From positions 434,001 through 498,000 of the forward strand of contig NZ_JACCEM010000001.1 in assembly GCF_013416525.1 (NCBI RefSeq): 64,000 bases of DNA. The letters run 5' to 3'. The stretch is from Parapusillimonas granuli (GTDB lineage: Bacteria > Pseudomonadota > Gammaproteobacteria > Burkholderiales > Burkholderiaceae_B). Position 1 is the first letter of the stretch. Each line of letters starts with the position of its first letter. Positions 34,047 to 43,321 of the stretch are shown one piece after another. The notes under the pieces are model-generated. The model made no database searches, was not told the DNA's origin, and saw nothing but the letters and a program-made list of their open reading frames with translations. A program made the position numbers and the translations under genes.

Positions 34047-34799
34047 CTAGCGCGCCAGCATGTCCAGTTCCAGCTTGACGAACTTCGTCGGAAACTCCAG
34101 CCGCGCATAATAAATGATCACGCCCTCCGAACACGCAAAGCGCGTCACCTCCGCCACGCTCTCGCCCGGCTGCAGCAGCAAGGCATTGGCCGACTGGAAG
34201 CTGGCGTCGATGATCGTCAGGCGCTGACGCGATTCCGATATCGTCAGCCCCGGAATGCGCGCAATGACCGAAGCGGCCGCCTGCGCAAGAAACGCCTTCC
34301 GGTGCTTGCGGAACAGCGGCTCCGCAATGTAGACCTCGCTGTAGCAATAGGGCACCCCATCGCTGCTGTGCAGCCGGCACAGATGCTGATAAGAAGGCGC
34401 CGGCTTGCCGTTGCACGCCATGTTGAAGGGCGGCAGCTGCCTGGCGCCGCCCTCCGATTCAACGTAACGATGGGTGCCCAGCACGTCGCTGAGCGCGACC
34501 GCCTCCTGCCAGCTGGTGGGCAGCGACAGCGAATAGGCCGCGCTGCTGCGCCGCTCGACGAACGTTCCCTTCCCCCGGCGCCGGGAGATCAGGCCGTCCG
34601 CTTCCAGGACGCCCAGCGCATTGCGCAGCGTCATGCGCGATACCTGGTAGGTTTGCATGAGCTCCTGGAGCGGCGGGATCTGGTGGCCGACCGGCCATGC
34701 GCCCGAGTCCAGGCAGCGCTTGAACTCGGTGGCCAGCTGCAGGTATAGCGGCTGCCGGCTGCGGCTCATGGCCGCTTGGTTGGGACTAAGGTCGGACAT
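34047..34799 (-). CDS. GntR-family regulator with UTRA domain (HutC subfamily)
   Basis: A 250-residue regulator: GntR winged helix (PLYLQLATEFKRCLDSGAWPVG, then YQVSRMTLRNALGVLEADGLI, RRRGKGTFV) and a C-terminal UTRA effector domain of the chorismate-lyase fold, ending VIIYYARLEFPTKFVKLEL. It is the last gene of the - strand SDR-cyclase-ligase operon. The ATG at 34799 (MSDLSPNQ) is used; an upstream ATG at 34826 adds nine residues of no clear kind. It is the second candidate for the shared operator motif. Confidence 0.9.
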   Translation of the reverse strand: MSDLSPNQAAMSRSRQPLYLQLATEFKRCLDSGAWPVGHQIPPLQELMQTYQVSRMTLRNALGVLEADGLISRRRGKGTFVERRSSAAYSLSLPTSWQEAVALSDVLGTHRYVESEGGARQLPPFNMACNGKPAPSYQHLCRLHSSDGVPYCYSEVYIAEPLFRKHRKAFLAQAAASVIARIPGLTISESRQRLTIIDASFQSANALLLQPGESVAEVTRFACSEGVIIYYARLEFPTKFVKLELDMLAR

Positions 34800-34844
34800 G
34801 GCTGATTTCAGAATGGAGGCGCGCAACCCGGCGCCGCGGGCGGG

Positions 34845-36425
34845 TCAACCTGCGTTCAAGAGCTCCAGCGCCATTTCCTGCAGCTTGCCCCGCTGGATTT
34901 TATTCGAGTTGGCGCTTTCCACGACCGGGAAGGACGCCACGACGCCGACCCGCAGGGGAACCTTGAAGCCCGCCAATTGCGCTTTGCAGGCGGCGATGAT
35001 GCCGCTTTCCTGCACGGCATGGCCGGGCTTGGCGATGACGAAGGCCACCGGCACCGTCTTGCCCTGATGCGCCACGCCGACCACCTGGCAGTTGTTCACG
35101 CCGTCCAGGCTTTCGATGTAGTTTTCGATTTCCAGCGGGTTGACCAGGAAGCCGCTGAGCCGCAGGAAGTCGCCGCGCCGGGCATGGAAGACGAAGCTGC
35201 GGTCGTCGACCGTATGGCCCAGGTCGCCCGTGCGGAAATAGCCTTCGGCATCGATGGCTTTCGCCGTGGCGGCTTCGTTGTCCAGATAGCCTTTCATCAG
35301 GCTGGGCGTGCGGATTTCGATTTCGCCCACTTCGCCATGGGGCAGGATCTCGTTGGTTTCGATGTCGCGCGCCCGTACGCGGGCCTCGGGCGCGACCAGA
35401 TGCCCGCCCGCCCGCTGGCGTTCGGACAGCGGCGCATCCGGGGACTGGCCGGCCGTCAGCGCCTGCAGTTCGCTGGAGCCATACAGGCCGACCAGCTTGA
35501 TGCCGGCCTGTTCCATGCGTTCGGGCAGGTCTTCCAGGGACGGGGCGAAGCTGGCGAAGCCCGCCACCCGCAGCGAAGGGAAGGGCTGGTCCTGGGCGCC
35601 GGCCGCGTCGAGGATGCGGTCGAGCAATTCATTGTTGGCGAAGGTGTGCGTGACCCGCCTTTGCTGGATTTGCGCGGCGCATTCGGCCGGATTCAATACG
35701 GGCGACGAAACCAGCGCGGCGCCGGCCGCCAGGCCGCCCAGCGCGGACGAGAATCCGAACGCCCCGCATAGCGGCGCGCCCAGCAGCACGGCGTCGCTCG
35801 GCCCCATGCCGAAATAGCGCGCGACGTTATGCCCATGGCTGATGAGGGTTTGCTGGTCGTGGACGACCAGCTTGGACTGCGATGTGGTGCCCGAGGTCGT
35901 GTAGACCAGGGCGTGGGCGCTGCCCGGCGCCTGGGGCACGCCGTCCAGGGCATCGGCCGGCGCGGCATCCGAATAGTGGAATGAGCCGGCCCCCGCGACC
36001 AGCGGTTCTTCGCTCGCTTCGCCCACGACCATGACGGCCTTCAGGCCCCGCAGCTGCCCGGGATCCACGTCGCCGAGGATCTGCCGGAAGGGCAGGCCCT
36101 TGAAGGACGGCCACATGGCCAGCCACCGGCATTTGCCCCGGGAGATCAGGTCGCCCACTTCGCGGCTGCGGAAGCGCGTGTTCATGGAGACGACGGTGAT
36201 GCCCAGGCGGGCGCAGGCCATGAAGGTCGCCAGCCAGGCGGTGCAGTTCGGCAGCCACAGCGCCAGCCGGTCGCCTTGGCGCGCGCCCTGCGCATGCAGC
36301 AGGCCGGCGACGCGGATGGACTCGGCCAGCAGTTCGCTGTATTGGACCGGCTGGTCGGCGTCGTAGAAGGCGACGGCGTCCGGGCGCTGGGTGGCGTGGC
36401 GTTCGAGTAGCGTGGCGAAGTTCAT
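34845..36425 (-). CDS. AMP-binding acyl-CoA ligase
   Basis: A 526-residue ANL ligase. The P-loop reads VYTTSGTTSQSKLVVHD, unlike the common GTTGxPKG form but in the right place. Other motifs are LYGSSELQAL, YFRTGDLGHTVDDRSFVFHARRGD, LRLSGFLVNPLEIE, and the C-terminal lysine in SNKIQRGKLQ. It should make a CoA ester or acyl-adenylate from a carboxylic acid. It lies between the cyclase-family gene and the GntR/UTRA gene on the - strand. Confidence 0.88.
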   Translation of the reverse strand: MNFATLLERHATQRPDAVAFYDADQPVQYSELLAESIRVAGLLHAQGARQGDRLALWLPNCTAWLATFMACARLGITVVSMNTRFRSREVGDLISRGKCRWLAMWPSFKGLPFRQILGDVDPGQLRGLKAVMVVGEASEEPLVAGAGSFHYSDAAPADALDGVPQAPGSAHALVYTTSGTTSQSKLVVHDQQTLISHGHNVARYFGMGPSDAVLLGAPLCGAFGFSSALGGLAAGAALVSSPVLNPAECAAQIQQRRVTHTFANNELLDRILDAAGAQDQPFPSLRVAGFASFAPSLEDLPERMEQAGIKLVGLYGSSELQALTAGQSPDAPLSERQRAGGHLVAPEARVRARDIETNEILPHGEVGEIEIRTPSLMKGYLDNEAATAKAIDAEGYFRTGDLGHTVDDRSFVFHARRGDFLRLSGFLVNPLEIENYIESLDGVNNCQVVGVAHQGKTVPVAFVIAKPGHAVQESGIIAACKAQLAGFKVPLRVGVVASFPVVESANSNKIQRGKLQEMALELLNAG

Positions 36426-36453
36426 GGCGTGGCGGTGCGTGATGGAAACGGGT

Positions 36454-37497
36454 TCAGACGGTGGCGATGGGAGTGACCGGCGAGCCGACGGCGCCGGGCA
36501 GGCGCAGGGGCGGGGCGGTCAGCAAGAAGCGGTTGCGCTGGTGGGCGTGCAGCCACTCGGCCAGATCGCGCAGATACCAGAGCTCGGCCAAAGGCAGGCC
36601 CAGCTTGAACAGGCAATGGTGGTGCAGGGGCAGCAGCGATTTTTTGGCGCCTTCGGTACGGGCCGGGTAGGCTTCCACCGCGTAGTTGTCGGCGCAGATC
36701 GCGGCGATGCCGCTTTCGGTGATCCAGTTCAGCAGCTGGGTGTCCGCGCCGTCGAGCACGGCGCCGGATTCGTGCAGCTTGTCGCCGTCGGGCTTGCCGG
36801 CCATTTCCAGGACGGTTTCCGCAAAACCCGTGCGCAGCACCAGCATATCGCCTTTTTCGACCTCGATGCCGTCCGATTCCAGGATGGCGGCAAGTTCCTT
36901 GTAGCCGATCAGCGTGCGCCCGTGGCCGAAGTGGCGCACGAAATCGACCATGACGCCGCGGCCCTGCATGCCTTTGACGGCGAAGTTGTCGATGCTCAGC
37001 TTCTTGGCGCCGAAGGCGGCGCCGCCATGGCCGCAGCAGCCCTCGCCTTCGTGCCGCTCGGGCGCGTCGGGGATGTCGGCGCCGGCCTGGTAGCCGTTGT
37101 AGTAGACCTTGCGCGGCGTGCCGCTGCCGTCGACGTCGAACTGGGCGCCGATGTGGGCCAGGGCGTCCCACTGGGTCGAGTACTGCAGGGACAGCGTGAC
37201 CTGGTCGTCGCTGAGCACGTCGATGGACGCGGCATCGAGGTTTTCCATGGGGAAGTTCATGTACGGCACGCCGTCGCGCTCGGTGGCCGCCAGGCGCGGC
37301 GGCTTGCGGCGCGGGTTCAGCACCATGCCGCCGGGCAGGTCCAGGGGCAGGGACAGGCAGAAGACCTTGCCTTCACGCACTTCGCGCACCCCTTTCAGCA
37401 CTTGTTCCTGGGTCAGCAAGTTGACGCGCCCGAGTTGATCGTCGGGGCCGAAGTCCCCCCAGTTCGAGCCCTCGGGGCGTTGTGTCCAGCGTGTCAT
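36454..37497 (-). CDS. Cyclase-family (kynurenine-formamidase-like) metal hydrolase
   Basis: A 347-residue member of the cyclase/kynurenine formamidase superfamily, metal-dependent hydrolases acting on amides, lactones or cyclic compounds. The usual HxGTHxDAPxH motif is replaced by QYSTQWDALAHIG, a form seen in a long subfamily of unknown function. Later conserved parts are GVMVDFVRHFG and VEKGDMLVLRTGF, and a histidine cluster LLPLHHHCLFKLG. GGAG lies 6 bases before the ATG at 37497. It follows the SDR gene and precedes the CoA ligase; lactone or ring opening before CoA activation is a reasonable guess. Confidence 0.85.
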   Translation of the reverse strand: MTRWTQRPEGSNWGDFGPDDQLGRVNLLTQEQVLKGVREVREGKVFCLSLPLDLPGGMVLNPRRKPPRLAATERDGVPYMNFPMENLDAASIDVLSDDQVTLSLQYSTQWDALAHIGAQFDVDGSGTPRKVYYNGYQAGADIPDAPERHEGEGCCGHGGAAFGAKKLSIDNFAVKGMQGRGVMVDFVRHFGHGRTLIGYKELAAILESDGIEVEKGDMLVLRTGFAETVLEMAGKPDGDKLHESGAVLDGADTQLLNWITESGIAAICADNYAVEAYPARTEGAKKSLLPLHHHCLFKLGLPLAELWYLRDLAEWLHAHQRNRFLLTAPPLRLPGAVGSPVTPIATV

Positions 37498-37550
37498 GCG
37501 TGTCTCCGTCGTCTCTAGAAAATGGAATGGATGGAATGGCGGGAATGTGT

Positions 37551-38273
37551 TCAGGCGGCGCCTATGGTGATGCCGCCGCATACGTAATGCGTTTGCCCGG
37601 TGACGAAGCCGCAGCGTTCGTCCATGAAGTAGGCCACGGCGTGGGCCACGTCTTCGGGCTGCCCGATGCGGCCGACGGGAATGCCCGCCAGCAGCTTGCG
37701 GGTGGCCTCGTTTTGCGCGTCGTTGGCGTCGCGGAAGAATTCCGTGGCGATGGGCCCGGGGGCGATGGCGTTGACGGTGATGCCGTCGGCCGCCAGTTCC
37801 AGCGCCCAGGTGCGCGTCATGCCGTTGATGCCGGCCTTGGTGGTGCTGTACAGCGTGCGCGCCGGCTTGCCCAGCGCGGCGCGCGAGCCGATGTTGATGA
37901 TGCGGCCGCGGCCCAGCGCGCGCATGCCGGGCAGCAGGGCTTGCGCGCACAGGATGTTCACTTCCAGGTTCAGGGCGACGGCCTTGTAGAGTTCGGTGGT
38001 GTCCACGTCTTCGAGGCGGCCGGTGGGAACGAAGCCCACGTTGTTGACCAGGCCGTAATAGGGCGCCCGCGCGGCGATTTCGGCCAGCGTCTTCTTGACG
38101 GCGTCGCGTTCGGCCAGGTCGACGGTGTAGAACGGCATGGCGTCGGGCCAGTCGGCGGGCCGTGTACGCGCGATGCCGGTGACGGTGTAGCCGTCTTGGG
38201 CCAGGCGGTCGCAGATGCTGCGACCGATGCCGCGGCTGGCGCCGGTGACGAGCACGTTCAGTTGAGTTTCCAT
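37551..38273 (-). CDS. Short-chain dehydrogenase/reductase (SDR)
   Basis: A 240-residue classical SDR. The cofactor-binding glycine motif is TGASRGIGRSICDRL, followed by NNVGFVPTGRL (the NNAG position). The active-site serine is in INIGSRAALGKPARTLYSTTKAG, with Tyr and Lys as YSTTK. The end is CGFVTGQTHYVCGGITIG. It would oxidise a hydroxy group or reduce a keto group with NAD(P)H. It is the first gene of the - strand operon and divergent from a Bug receptor gene across 87 bases that contain the operator-like repeat at 38302. Confidence 0.93.
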   Translation of the reverse strand: METQLNVLVTGASRGIGRSICDRLAQDGYTVTGIARTRPADWPDAMPFYTVDLAERDAVKKTLAEIAARAPYYGLVNNVGFVPTGRLEDVDTTELYKAVALNLEVNILCAQALLPGMRALGRGRIINIGSRAALGKPARTLYSTTKAGINGMTRTWALELAADGITVNAIAPGPIATEFFRDANDAQNEATRKLLAGIPVGRIGQPEDVAHAVAYFMDERCGFVTGQTHYVCGGITIGAA

Positions 38274-38301
38274 GTATTCGCGTCAGGGTTATTGTTCTAC
38301 A

Positions 38302-38319
38302 AAGCTAGACTTTTAGTTT
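38302..38319. promoter_or_regulatory. 18-bp operator candidate AAGCTAGACTTTTAGTTT
   Basis: An imperfect inverted repeat (AAgCTA-GACTTT-TAGtTT) in the 87-base AT-rich region between the SDR gene (-) and the Bug receptor gene (+). It matches the repeat at 27052-27069 at 11 of 18 positions, including the whole CTAG and TAGT core at the same spacing. Confidence 0.5.
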
Positions 38320-38360
38320 ATTATAAGTTCTTGTGTCGCTCAATCGAAAGGAGACAAATA

Positions 38361-39338
38361 ATGAAGCAGCTCAATTTCACGTTCGCCCGCAAACTGGTGC
38401 TGGGCCTCTTGGGCGTCGGTTTCGCCGTGGCGTCGGCGCAGGCGGGCGCTCAGGCCTACCCCACGCGGCCCATCCAGCTGGTCGTGGGCTATGGCGCCGG
38501 CGGCGGCACCGACATGTGCTTCCGCGCCCTGGCCCTTACCGCCAGCAAGGAACTCGGCCAATCGGTCGTGGTCGAGAACAAGCCGGGCGCCGGCTCGTCT
38601 CTTTCCATCGGCTACATCGCGCGCCAGAAACCCGACGGCTACAACATCGCGGCCTTGTCCACGGGCGCGGTGCTCAACCAGTTCCTCGTTCCCAGCATCG
38701 ACTATGACGTCATGAAGGACTTGACGCCCATCGCCATGGTCGCGCAGTACCAGGTCGGCCTGCTGGTGCGCGCCGACTCGCCCTTGAAAACGCTGGACGA
38801 CGTCATCAAGAAAGCCAAGCAGGCGCCCGACACCATCGCATTCAGCACTGCGGGCGTGGGCACGCCGCAGCACCTGACCATGGTCAAGCTGGGCGAGCAG
38901 ACCGGCGTGAAATGGACCCACGTCGCCTACAAGAGCGGCATAGAGGCTTCCACGGCCCTGGTGCGCGGCGACGTCGAGGTCATGGCGCAGACCGCCGAAT
39001 GGGTGCCCTTCGTGCGCGACGGCCGCCTGCGTCTGCTCAACGTGTTCACGGAATCGCGCATGGCCGGCTTCGAAGACGCGCCGACCCTGGTGGAAGCCGG
39101 CTACGACCTGGTGGCGCCCAGCATTCTCGGCATCGTCGGCCCCAAGGGCATGGATCCCGCCGTCGTGGCCAAGATAGACAAGGCCTTCAAGGCCGCCATC
39201 GATACGGAACAGTTCCGCAATTGCACGGACCAGTTCGGCTTGAAGACCGACTACAAGGATGCCGCCGCCTTCACGCAGCACATCCAGCAAACCATAGGCA
39301 AATGGGCGCCCGTCATCAAGAACATGGACACCAAATAG
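38361..39338 (+). CDS. Bug-type periplasmic solute receptor
   Basis: A 325-residue receptor with a Sec leader ([23 protein letters not shown]). Signatures: [55 protein letters not shown]. The usual HVPYKG is changed to HVAYKSG, and a cysteine sits in the ligand loop (TDMCFR), so the ligand may differ from that of typical members. AAGGAG at 38348-38353 precedes the ATG. It is followed after 13 bases by an acyl-CoA dehydrogenase gene, which suggests that the imported compound is broken down as a CoA ester. Confidence 0.92.
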   Translation: MKQLNFTFARKLVLGLLGVGFAVASAQAGAQAYPTRPIQLVVGYGAGGGTDMCFRALALTASKELGQSVVVENKPGAGSSLSIGYIARQKPDGYNIAALSTGAVLNQFLVPSIDYDVMKDLTPIAMVAQYQVGLLVRADSPLKTLDDVIKKAKQAPDTIAFSTAGVGTPQHLTMVKLGEQTGVKWTHVAYKSGIEASTALVRGDVEVMAQTAEWVPFVRDGRLRLLNVFTESRMAGFEDAPTLVEAGYDLVAPSILGIVGPKGMDPAVVAKIDKAFKAAIDTEQFRNCTDQFGLKTDYKDAAAFTQHIQQTIGKWAPVIKNMDTK

Positions 39339-39351
39339 GCGGCCGGCGCGA

Positions 39352-40533
39352 ATGATCACCCGAGAACTCAGCCATCTTGAATGGCCATTCTTCGACGACG
39401 CGCACCGCGGCCTGGCGCGCGAACTGGACCAATGGTGCCGGGACCGGAACCTGTCCGATCTGGACGACGCCGACGTCTACGAGGCGTGCCGCGGCCTCGT
39501 GCGCGACCTGGGCGCGGGGGGGTGGCTGCGCCATTGCGTGCCCGCCGGGGACGGCGGCCGCCTGGGCGGCCGGTCCCCCCGGCTGGATTCGCGTTCGCTC
39601 TGCCTCATCCGCGAGACGCTCGGCCGTTACCACACCCTGGCCGATTTCGCGTTCGCCATGCAGGGGCTGGGCTCGGGCGCGATATCGCTGGGCGGCAACG
39701 ATGCGCTCCAGCGGCGCTACCTGCCGCCGGTCGCCGCGGGCGAACGCATCGCGGCCTTCGCCCTGTCCGAACCCGAGGCCGGCTCCGATGTGGCGGCGCT
39801 GGCCTGCGCCGCCCGCCCGGACGGCGATCACTACGTCCTGAACGGCAGCAAGACCTGGATTTCCAACGGCGGCCTGGCCGATTTCTACTGCGTGTTCGCG
39901 CGCACCGATGAACACGCCGGGTCGCGCGGCATCACCGCCTTCGTGGTGGACGCCGGCACGCCGGGGCTGGAGATCCAGGAAAAGATCGACGTCATGTCGC
40001 CCCACCCGCTGGCCTTGCTGCGCTTCGATGAATGCCGCGTTCCCGCGGCGAATATGCTGGGCGAGCTCAACCAGGGCTTCAAGCTGGCGATGCGCACGCT
40101 CGACGTCTTCCGCTGCTCGGTGGCCGCGGCCGCGCTGGGTTTTGCGCGGCGCGCATTGGCCGAAGGCCTTGCGCATGCGCGCGGGCGCAAGATGTTCGGC
40201 CAGACCCTGGCCGACTTCCAGCTGACGCAGGCGGCGTTCGGCGACATCGCCGCGGAAATCGACCAGAGCGCGCTGCTCACCTATCGCGCCGCCTGGGTGC
40301 GCGACGTGGCGGGGCGGTCGTCCACGTCGGAAACGGCCATGGCCAAGATGATCTCGACCGAGTCGGCCCAATGGGTGATCGACCGCGTCCTGCAGATGTT
40401 CGGCGGACAAGGGGTGGTGAAGAACCGGCCCATCGAGCGGCTGTATCGCGACATTCGCGCGCTGCGCATCTATGAAGGCGCGACCGAAGTGCAAAAGCTG
40501 ATCATCGCCCGCGAGCTGTTGAAAGGGGGCTGA
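39352..40533 (+). CDS. Acyl-CoA dehydrogenase
   Basis: A 393-residue dehydrogenase with [18 protein letters not shown]-like flavin region, [35 protein letters not shown] and the catalytic glutamate in [12 protein letters not shown]. The family match is full-length. The N-terminus is somewhat longer and more polar than usual. It forms a two-gene unit with the Bug receptor upstream, divergent from the SDR-cyclase-ligase operon, so it probably works on the same compound. It is convergent with the small gene at 40550. Confidence 0.92.
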   Translation: MITRELSHLEWPFFDDAHRGLARELDQWCRDRNLSDLDDADVYEACRGLVRDLGAGGWLRHCVPAGDGGRLGGRSPRLDSRSLCLIRETLGRYHTLADFAFAMQGLGSGAISLGGNDALQRRYLPPVAAGERIAAFALSEPEAGSDVAALACAARPDGDHYVLNGSKTWISNGGLADFYCVFARTDEHAGSRGITAFVVDAGTPGLEIQEKIDVMSPHPLALLRFDECRVPAANMLGELNQGFKLAMRTLDVFRCSVAAAALGFARRALAEGLAHARGRKMFGQTLADFQLTQAAFGDIAAEIDQSALLTYRAAWVRDVAGRSSTSETAMAKMISTESAQWVIDRVLQMFGGQGVVKNRPIERLYRDIRALRIYEGATEVQKLIIARELLKGG

Positions 40534-40549
40534 GCGCCTCGAGGGGCCG

Positions 40550-40795
40550 TCAGGGGGGCCGGCCCCCCGGCGGCCTTTCCAGGCAGCTTTCATGCCAACG
40601 GGGGTTGGGCGCGCCCTGGGCCGCGAACTGCTGCGCGCGCCGGGGCGAGCGCCAGACCCCGCCGGCCACCCCCAGCTGCGGCCGGACGGCATACCAGAAC
40701 CAGCGGCCGTCTTCGTCTTGCGCCAGCCAGTTCCAGCCTTCGGGGGCGTCCGACCAGTTCGGGCGGTTCGATTCGTTCGGCGTGGTGTCGTCCAT
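40550..40795 (-). CDS. Small tryptophan-rich protein of unknown function
   Basis: An 81-residue protein with seven tryptophans, mostly in the first 50 residues (PNWSDAPEGWNWLAQDEDGR, then WFWYAVRPQLGVAGG). It has no signal peptide or membrane segment and ends in a proline/glycine-rich tail. It starts 4 bases after the stop of the MFS exporter gene and is the last gene of the siderophore-uptake operon. The repeated GW.W / W.WY pattern looks like a WW- or SH3-like fold, but no family is recognised with confidence. Confidence 0.7.
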   Translation of the reverse strand: MDDTTPNESNRPNWSDAPEGWNWLAQDEDGRWFWYAVRPQLGVAGGVWRSPRRAQQFAAQGAPNPRWHESCLERPPGGRPP

Positions 40796-40799
40796 GCCC

Positions 40800-42197
40800 T
40801 TATTTTAAGGCGCCGGGCCCCGGGCCGTTGCCCGGCCCCAGGCGCCAGAGGTTTTTGCGCAGCGAACCGCCGGGCATCGCCAGCAGCATGGCGATCAGCG
40901 CCGTACAGGCCGTGCCGCCGGCAAGCAGCGCGCGGCCCGGCGACCACCAGGTCGCCAGCACGCCGGCCTGCAGACCGCCCAGCGCAGGGCCCATGTACCC
41001 CTGGAGCAGCCACAAGCCCGATACGCGGCCGCGCAAGGCGTCCGGCGTATGTATCTGCAGCAGGGCGCCGCGGACGATGTCCGACGCGGTGTCCGCCATG
41101 CCCGTGACGGCAAGCAAGACCGGCACCGCCCATACGCCCCAAGGAAGCCCGGCCGAAATGCCGCCCGCCGCCACGCCGCACAGCGCGATGGCGATGCCCC
41201 ACAGCAGCGCACAGGCGATCACCAGGCGCCCGGGGCGGGCCAGCCGGCGGGTCCAGCCCGACGTGAGGGCGACGACGAGGGCGCCGAAGGCCGGCGCGGC
41301 GTAAAGATAGCCGACCATCTCGGGGCCGCCCTGCAGCACGGCCTGGCCCAACTGGGGCATCAGGGCATGCACGCCGGCGAACAGCATCATGGCCAGGTCC
41401 AGGGCAAGCAGACAGGCGATGACGCCGTTGTGCCGGACATGCTTCAGCCCGTCCCGCCACTGCGCGAGCATGGACGGGCGCTGCGTCGGTTCCGGTCCGG
41501 CGCCGGCATCGGGCAGCAGCAAGTCCCTGGGGAGCCGGGCCAGCAGCAGCGGCACCAGCGCCGCGCCGATCAGTACGACGGCATAGCAAAGGGCGATGCT
41601 GTAGCGGGCGAGCAGCGCGCCGGCGATCAGCGGGCCGACGAGCCGGCTGAGCTCCATGGACAGCGCATTGAGCGCGCCCGCCGCGGCCAGGTGCTGCGGC
41701 GGAATCAGCCTGGGCATGGCCGCCATGAGCGCGGGCGCGCTGATGCCTCCGGTCAGGCCGCTGAGCAGCGTGGCCAGGTAGATTTCCGGCAGGCCGGGTT
41801 CCGTGCGCAGGCTGTTGGCCCACAAGATGGCGACCACGGTCACGTAGGCCGCGCGGCCCAGAATCATGATGCGCCGCCGGTCGGCGCGATCCGCCAGGGT
41901 TCCGCCCCAGACGATGCCGATGAGCGACCCCAGCGCCAGGCCGATGCCGACGCCCGCCACGTGGATGGACGATGCGCTGATCCCGTACACCTGCCAGGCC
42001 ACCGCGACCGCCAGGATGGCGACGGACAGCATCGAGACGGAGCGGGCGAGATACAGGCTTCTGAAGGCCGGGCTCTGGCGCAGGGGGCCCAGGTCGAGCG
42101 CAAGGCGCGCCCACCATCGCTGCCTGGGCGCGGCGCCCGATCGTGCCTCGTCGCCCGCTGCGTATGCTTGTTCGGATGCTCCCGGTCCCGGCTTCAT
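40800..42197 (-). CDS. MFS transporter, EntS-like exporter
   Basis: A 465-residue membrane protein with about 12 hydrophobic segments and the MFS_3 (enterobactin exporter EntS) layout; the loop between segments 2 and 3 reads GGTLADRADRRRIM. In siderophore loci such proteins export the siderophore or its breakdown products. It overlaps the reductase gene by 4 bases (ATGA, 42194-42197). Because no siderophore synthesis genes are in the window, it may expel the used xenosiderophore or an analogue. The charged, proline-rich N-terminus (about 30 residues) is outside the fold. Confidence 0.88.
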   Translation of the reverse strand: MKPGPGASEQAYAAGDEARSGAAPRQRWWARLALDLGPLRQSPAFRSLYLARSVSMLSVAILAVAVAWQVYGISASSIHVAGVGIGLALGSLIGIVWGGTLADRADRRRIMILGRAAYVTVVAILWANSLRTEPGLPEIYLATLLSGLTGGISAPALMAAMPRLIPPQHLAAAGALNALSMELSRLVGPLIAGALLARYSIALCYAVVLIGAALVPLLLARLPRDLLLPDAGAGPEPTQRPSMLAQWRDGLKHVRHNGVIACLLALDLAMMLFAGVHALMPQLGQAVLQGGPEMVGYLYAAPAFGALVVALTSGWTRRLARPGRLVIACALLWGIAIALCGVAAGGISAGLPWGVWAVPVLLAVTGMADTASDIVRGALLQIHTPDALRGRVSGLWLLQGYMGPALGGLQAGVLATWWSPGRALLAGGTACTALIAMLLAMPGGSLRKNLWRLGPGNGPGPGALK

Positions 42198-43321
42198 GAG
42201 GACGCCTTGGGCCCGGCGCCGCCGGCGGCGCTGCGTGCCGCGCCGCCTTTCATTTGGGTTTCGTCCATGCCGCGGCGCCAGTACGCCACGACGAGCTGCT
42301 CTTTGCCGCCGAGCCCGACCGTGTCGCGCAGCCAGGACCGCACGCTTTGCGCGGTCGCGAACTCGGCCCCCACCCAGACGTGGCGGCTGGGGCCATCGGG
42401 AATGGCGCAGGCCTGAATGGCGTCCCGCAAGAGCGTGCCGGCGCCCGCGGGGGTGTCGCCGCGATGCAGCCAGCGCAAAGCCATGCCCGGGGGCAGGCGC
42501 AGTTCGATCTCGTCGGCCGGGGTCTGGACTTCGATCAGCGCAAAGCCTTGCGTTTCCGCCGGCAGGGATTCTCCGATGCGCGCGATGGCGGGCAGGGCGG
42601 TTTCGTCGCCGGCCAGCAGCATCCAGTCCGCGGGCAGCGCGCTGCGCCCGCCCGGCCCGGAAAGGCCGATCTGCTGCCCGCCGGCGGCCTGGGCGGCCCA
42701 GGCCGAGCCCGGGCCGGCATCGTCATGCAGCACGAAGTCCACCTCCATCCAGCCTTGCGCGGCATCGATGCGCCGGATCGTGTAGGTGCGGATGTCCAGG
42801 CGTTTTTCACCACTGGGGAATTGCGGCGTGCCGTTGGCGGCCAGCGTGGGCCATTCGGGATCGCGGACGCCGGGCTGGGGGAAGATCAGTTTGCAGTGGA
42901 TGTCCTCGTCGCGCTGGTACCGGGCCAAGTCGGCCGCACGGAACCGGACGCGGCGCATGTGGGGGCCGATGTCGCGGACCGCGTCGACGGTCAGCAGGCG
43001 GAAGGCGGGCGGGCGTTCGAACGTGATGCTGTCCCCGCTCCATTGGATCGCCTCGGGCGCGCAGGCGCTGAATTCGACGATGTGGTGGAAGACCAGCATT
43101 TTCGCGTCGTACAGCGCTTCCTGCGTGGGCGCCGCGATGCGCGCGTGCAAGGCGCCGGATTCGGCCGCCAGCGATATCCGCGCGCCGCTGTAATCGATGG
43201 CCCAGCCGTCTTCCGAAGGCATGGCGGCCAGGTCGTGCTCGCGCAGGTGTTCCAGCACGGCGTCCAGGACATTCCGGGCGTCTATGCCGCGCACGGCGGT
43301 GCTGATTCGTAGAGGAGTCAT
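42194..43321 (-). CDS. Ferric-siderophore reductase (SIP family) with N-terminal DUF2218
   Basis: A 375-residue fusion: residues 1 to about 95 match DUF2218 (AIDYSGARISLAAESGALHA), and the rest is a siderophore-interacting FAD/NAD(P)H protein of the ViuB/SIP type (DIRTYTIRRI for flavin binding, WMLLAGDETALPAIARI for the nucleotide domain, late VWVGAEFATAQSVRSWL). It would reduce Fe(III)-siderophore in the cytoplasm to release iron. The ATG at 43321 overlaps the ATPase stop by 4 bases and its own stop overlaps the exporter start, so it is firmly part of the uptake operon. Confidence 0.9.
   Translation of the reverse strand: MTPLRISTAVRGIDARNVLDAVLEHLREHDLAAMPSEDGWAIDYSGARISLAAESGALHARIAAPTQEALYDAKMLVFHHIVEFSACAPEAIQWSGDSITFERPPAFRLLTVDAVRDIGPHMRRVRFRAADLARYQRDEDIHCKLIFPQPGVRDPEWPTLAANGTPQFPSGEKRLDIRTYTIRRIDAAQGWMEVDFVLHDDAGPGSAWAAQAAGGQQIGLSGPGGRSALPADWMLLAGDETALPAIARIGESLPAETQGFALIEVQTPADEIELRLPPGMALRWLHRGDTPAGAGTLLRDAIQACAIPDGPSRHVWVGAEFATAQSVRSWLRDTVGLGGKEQLVVAYWRRGMDETQMKGGAARSAAGGAGPKASS

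Noticed and set aside
39316-42117. 933-residue - strand open frame across the dehydrogenase and MFS genes
   Set aside because: It overlaps three supported genes in other frames and is Pro/Arg/Gly-rich with no family pattern.
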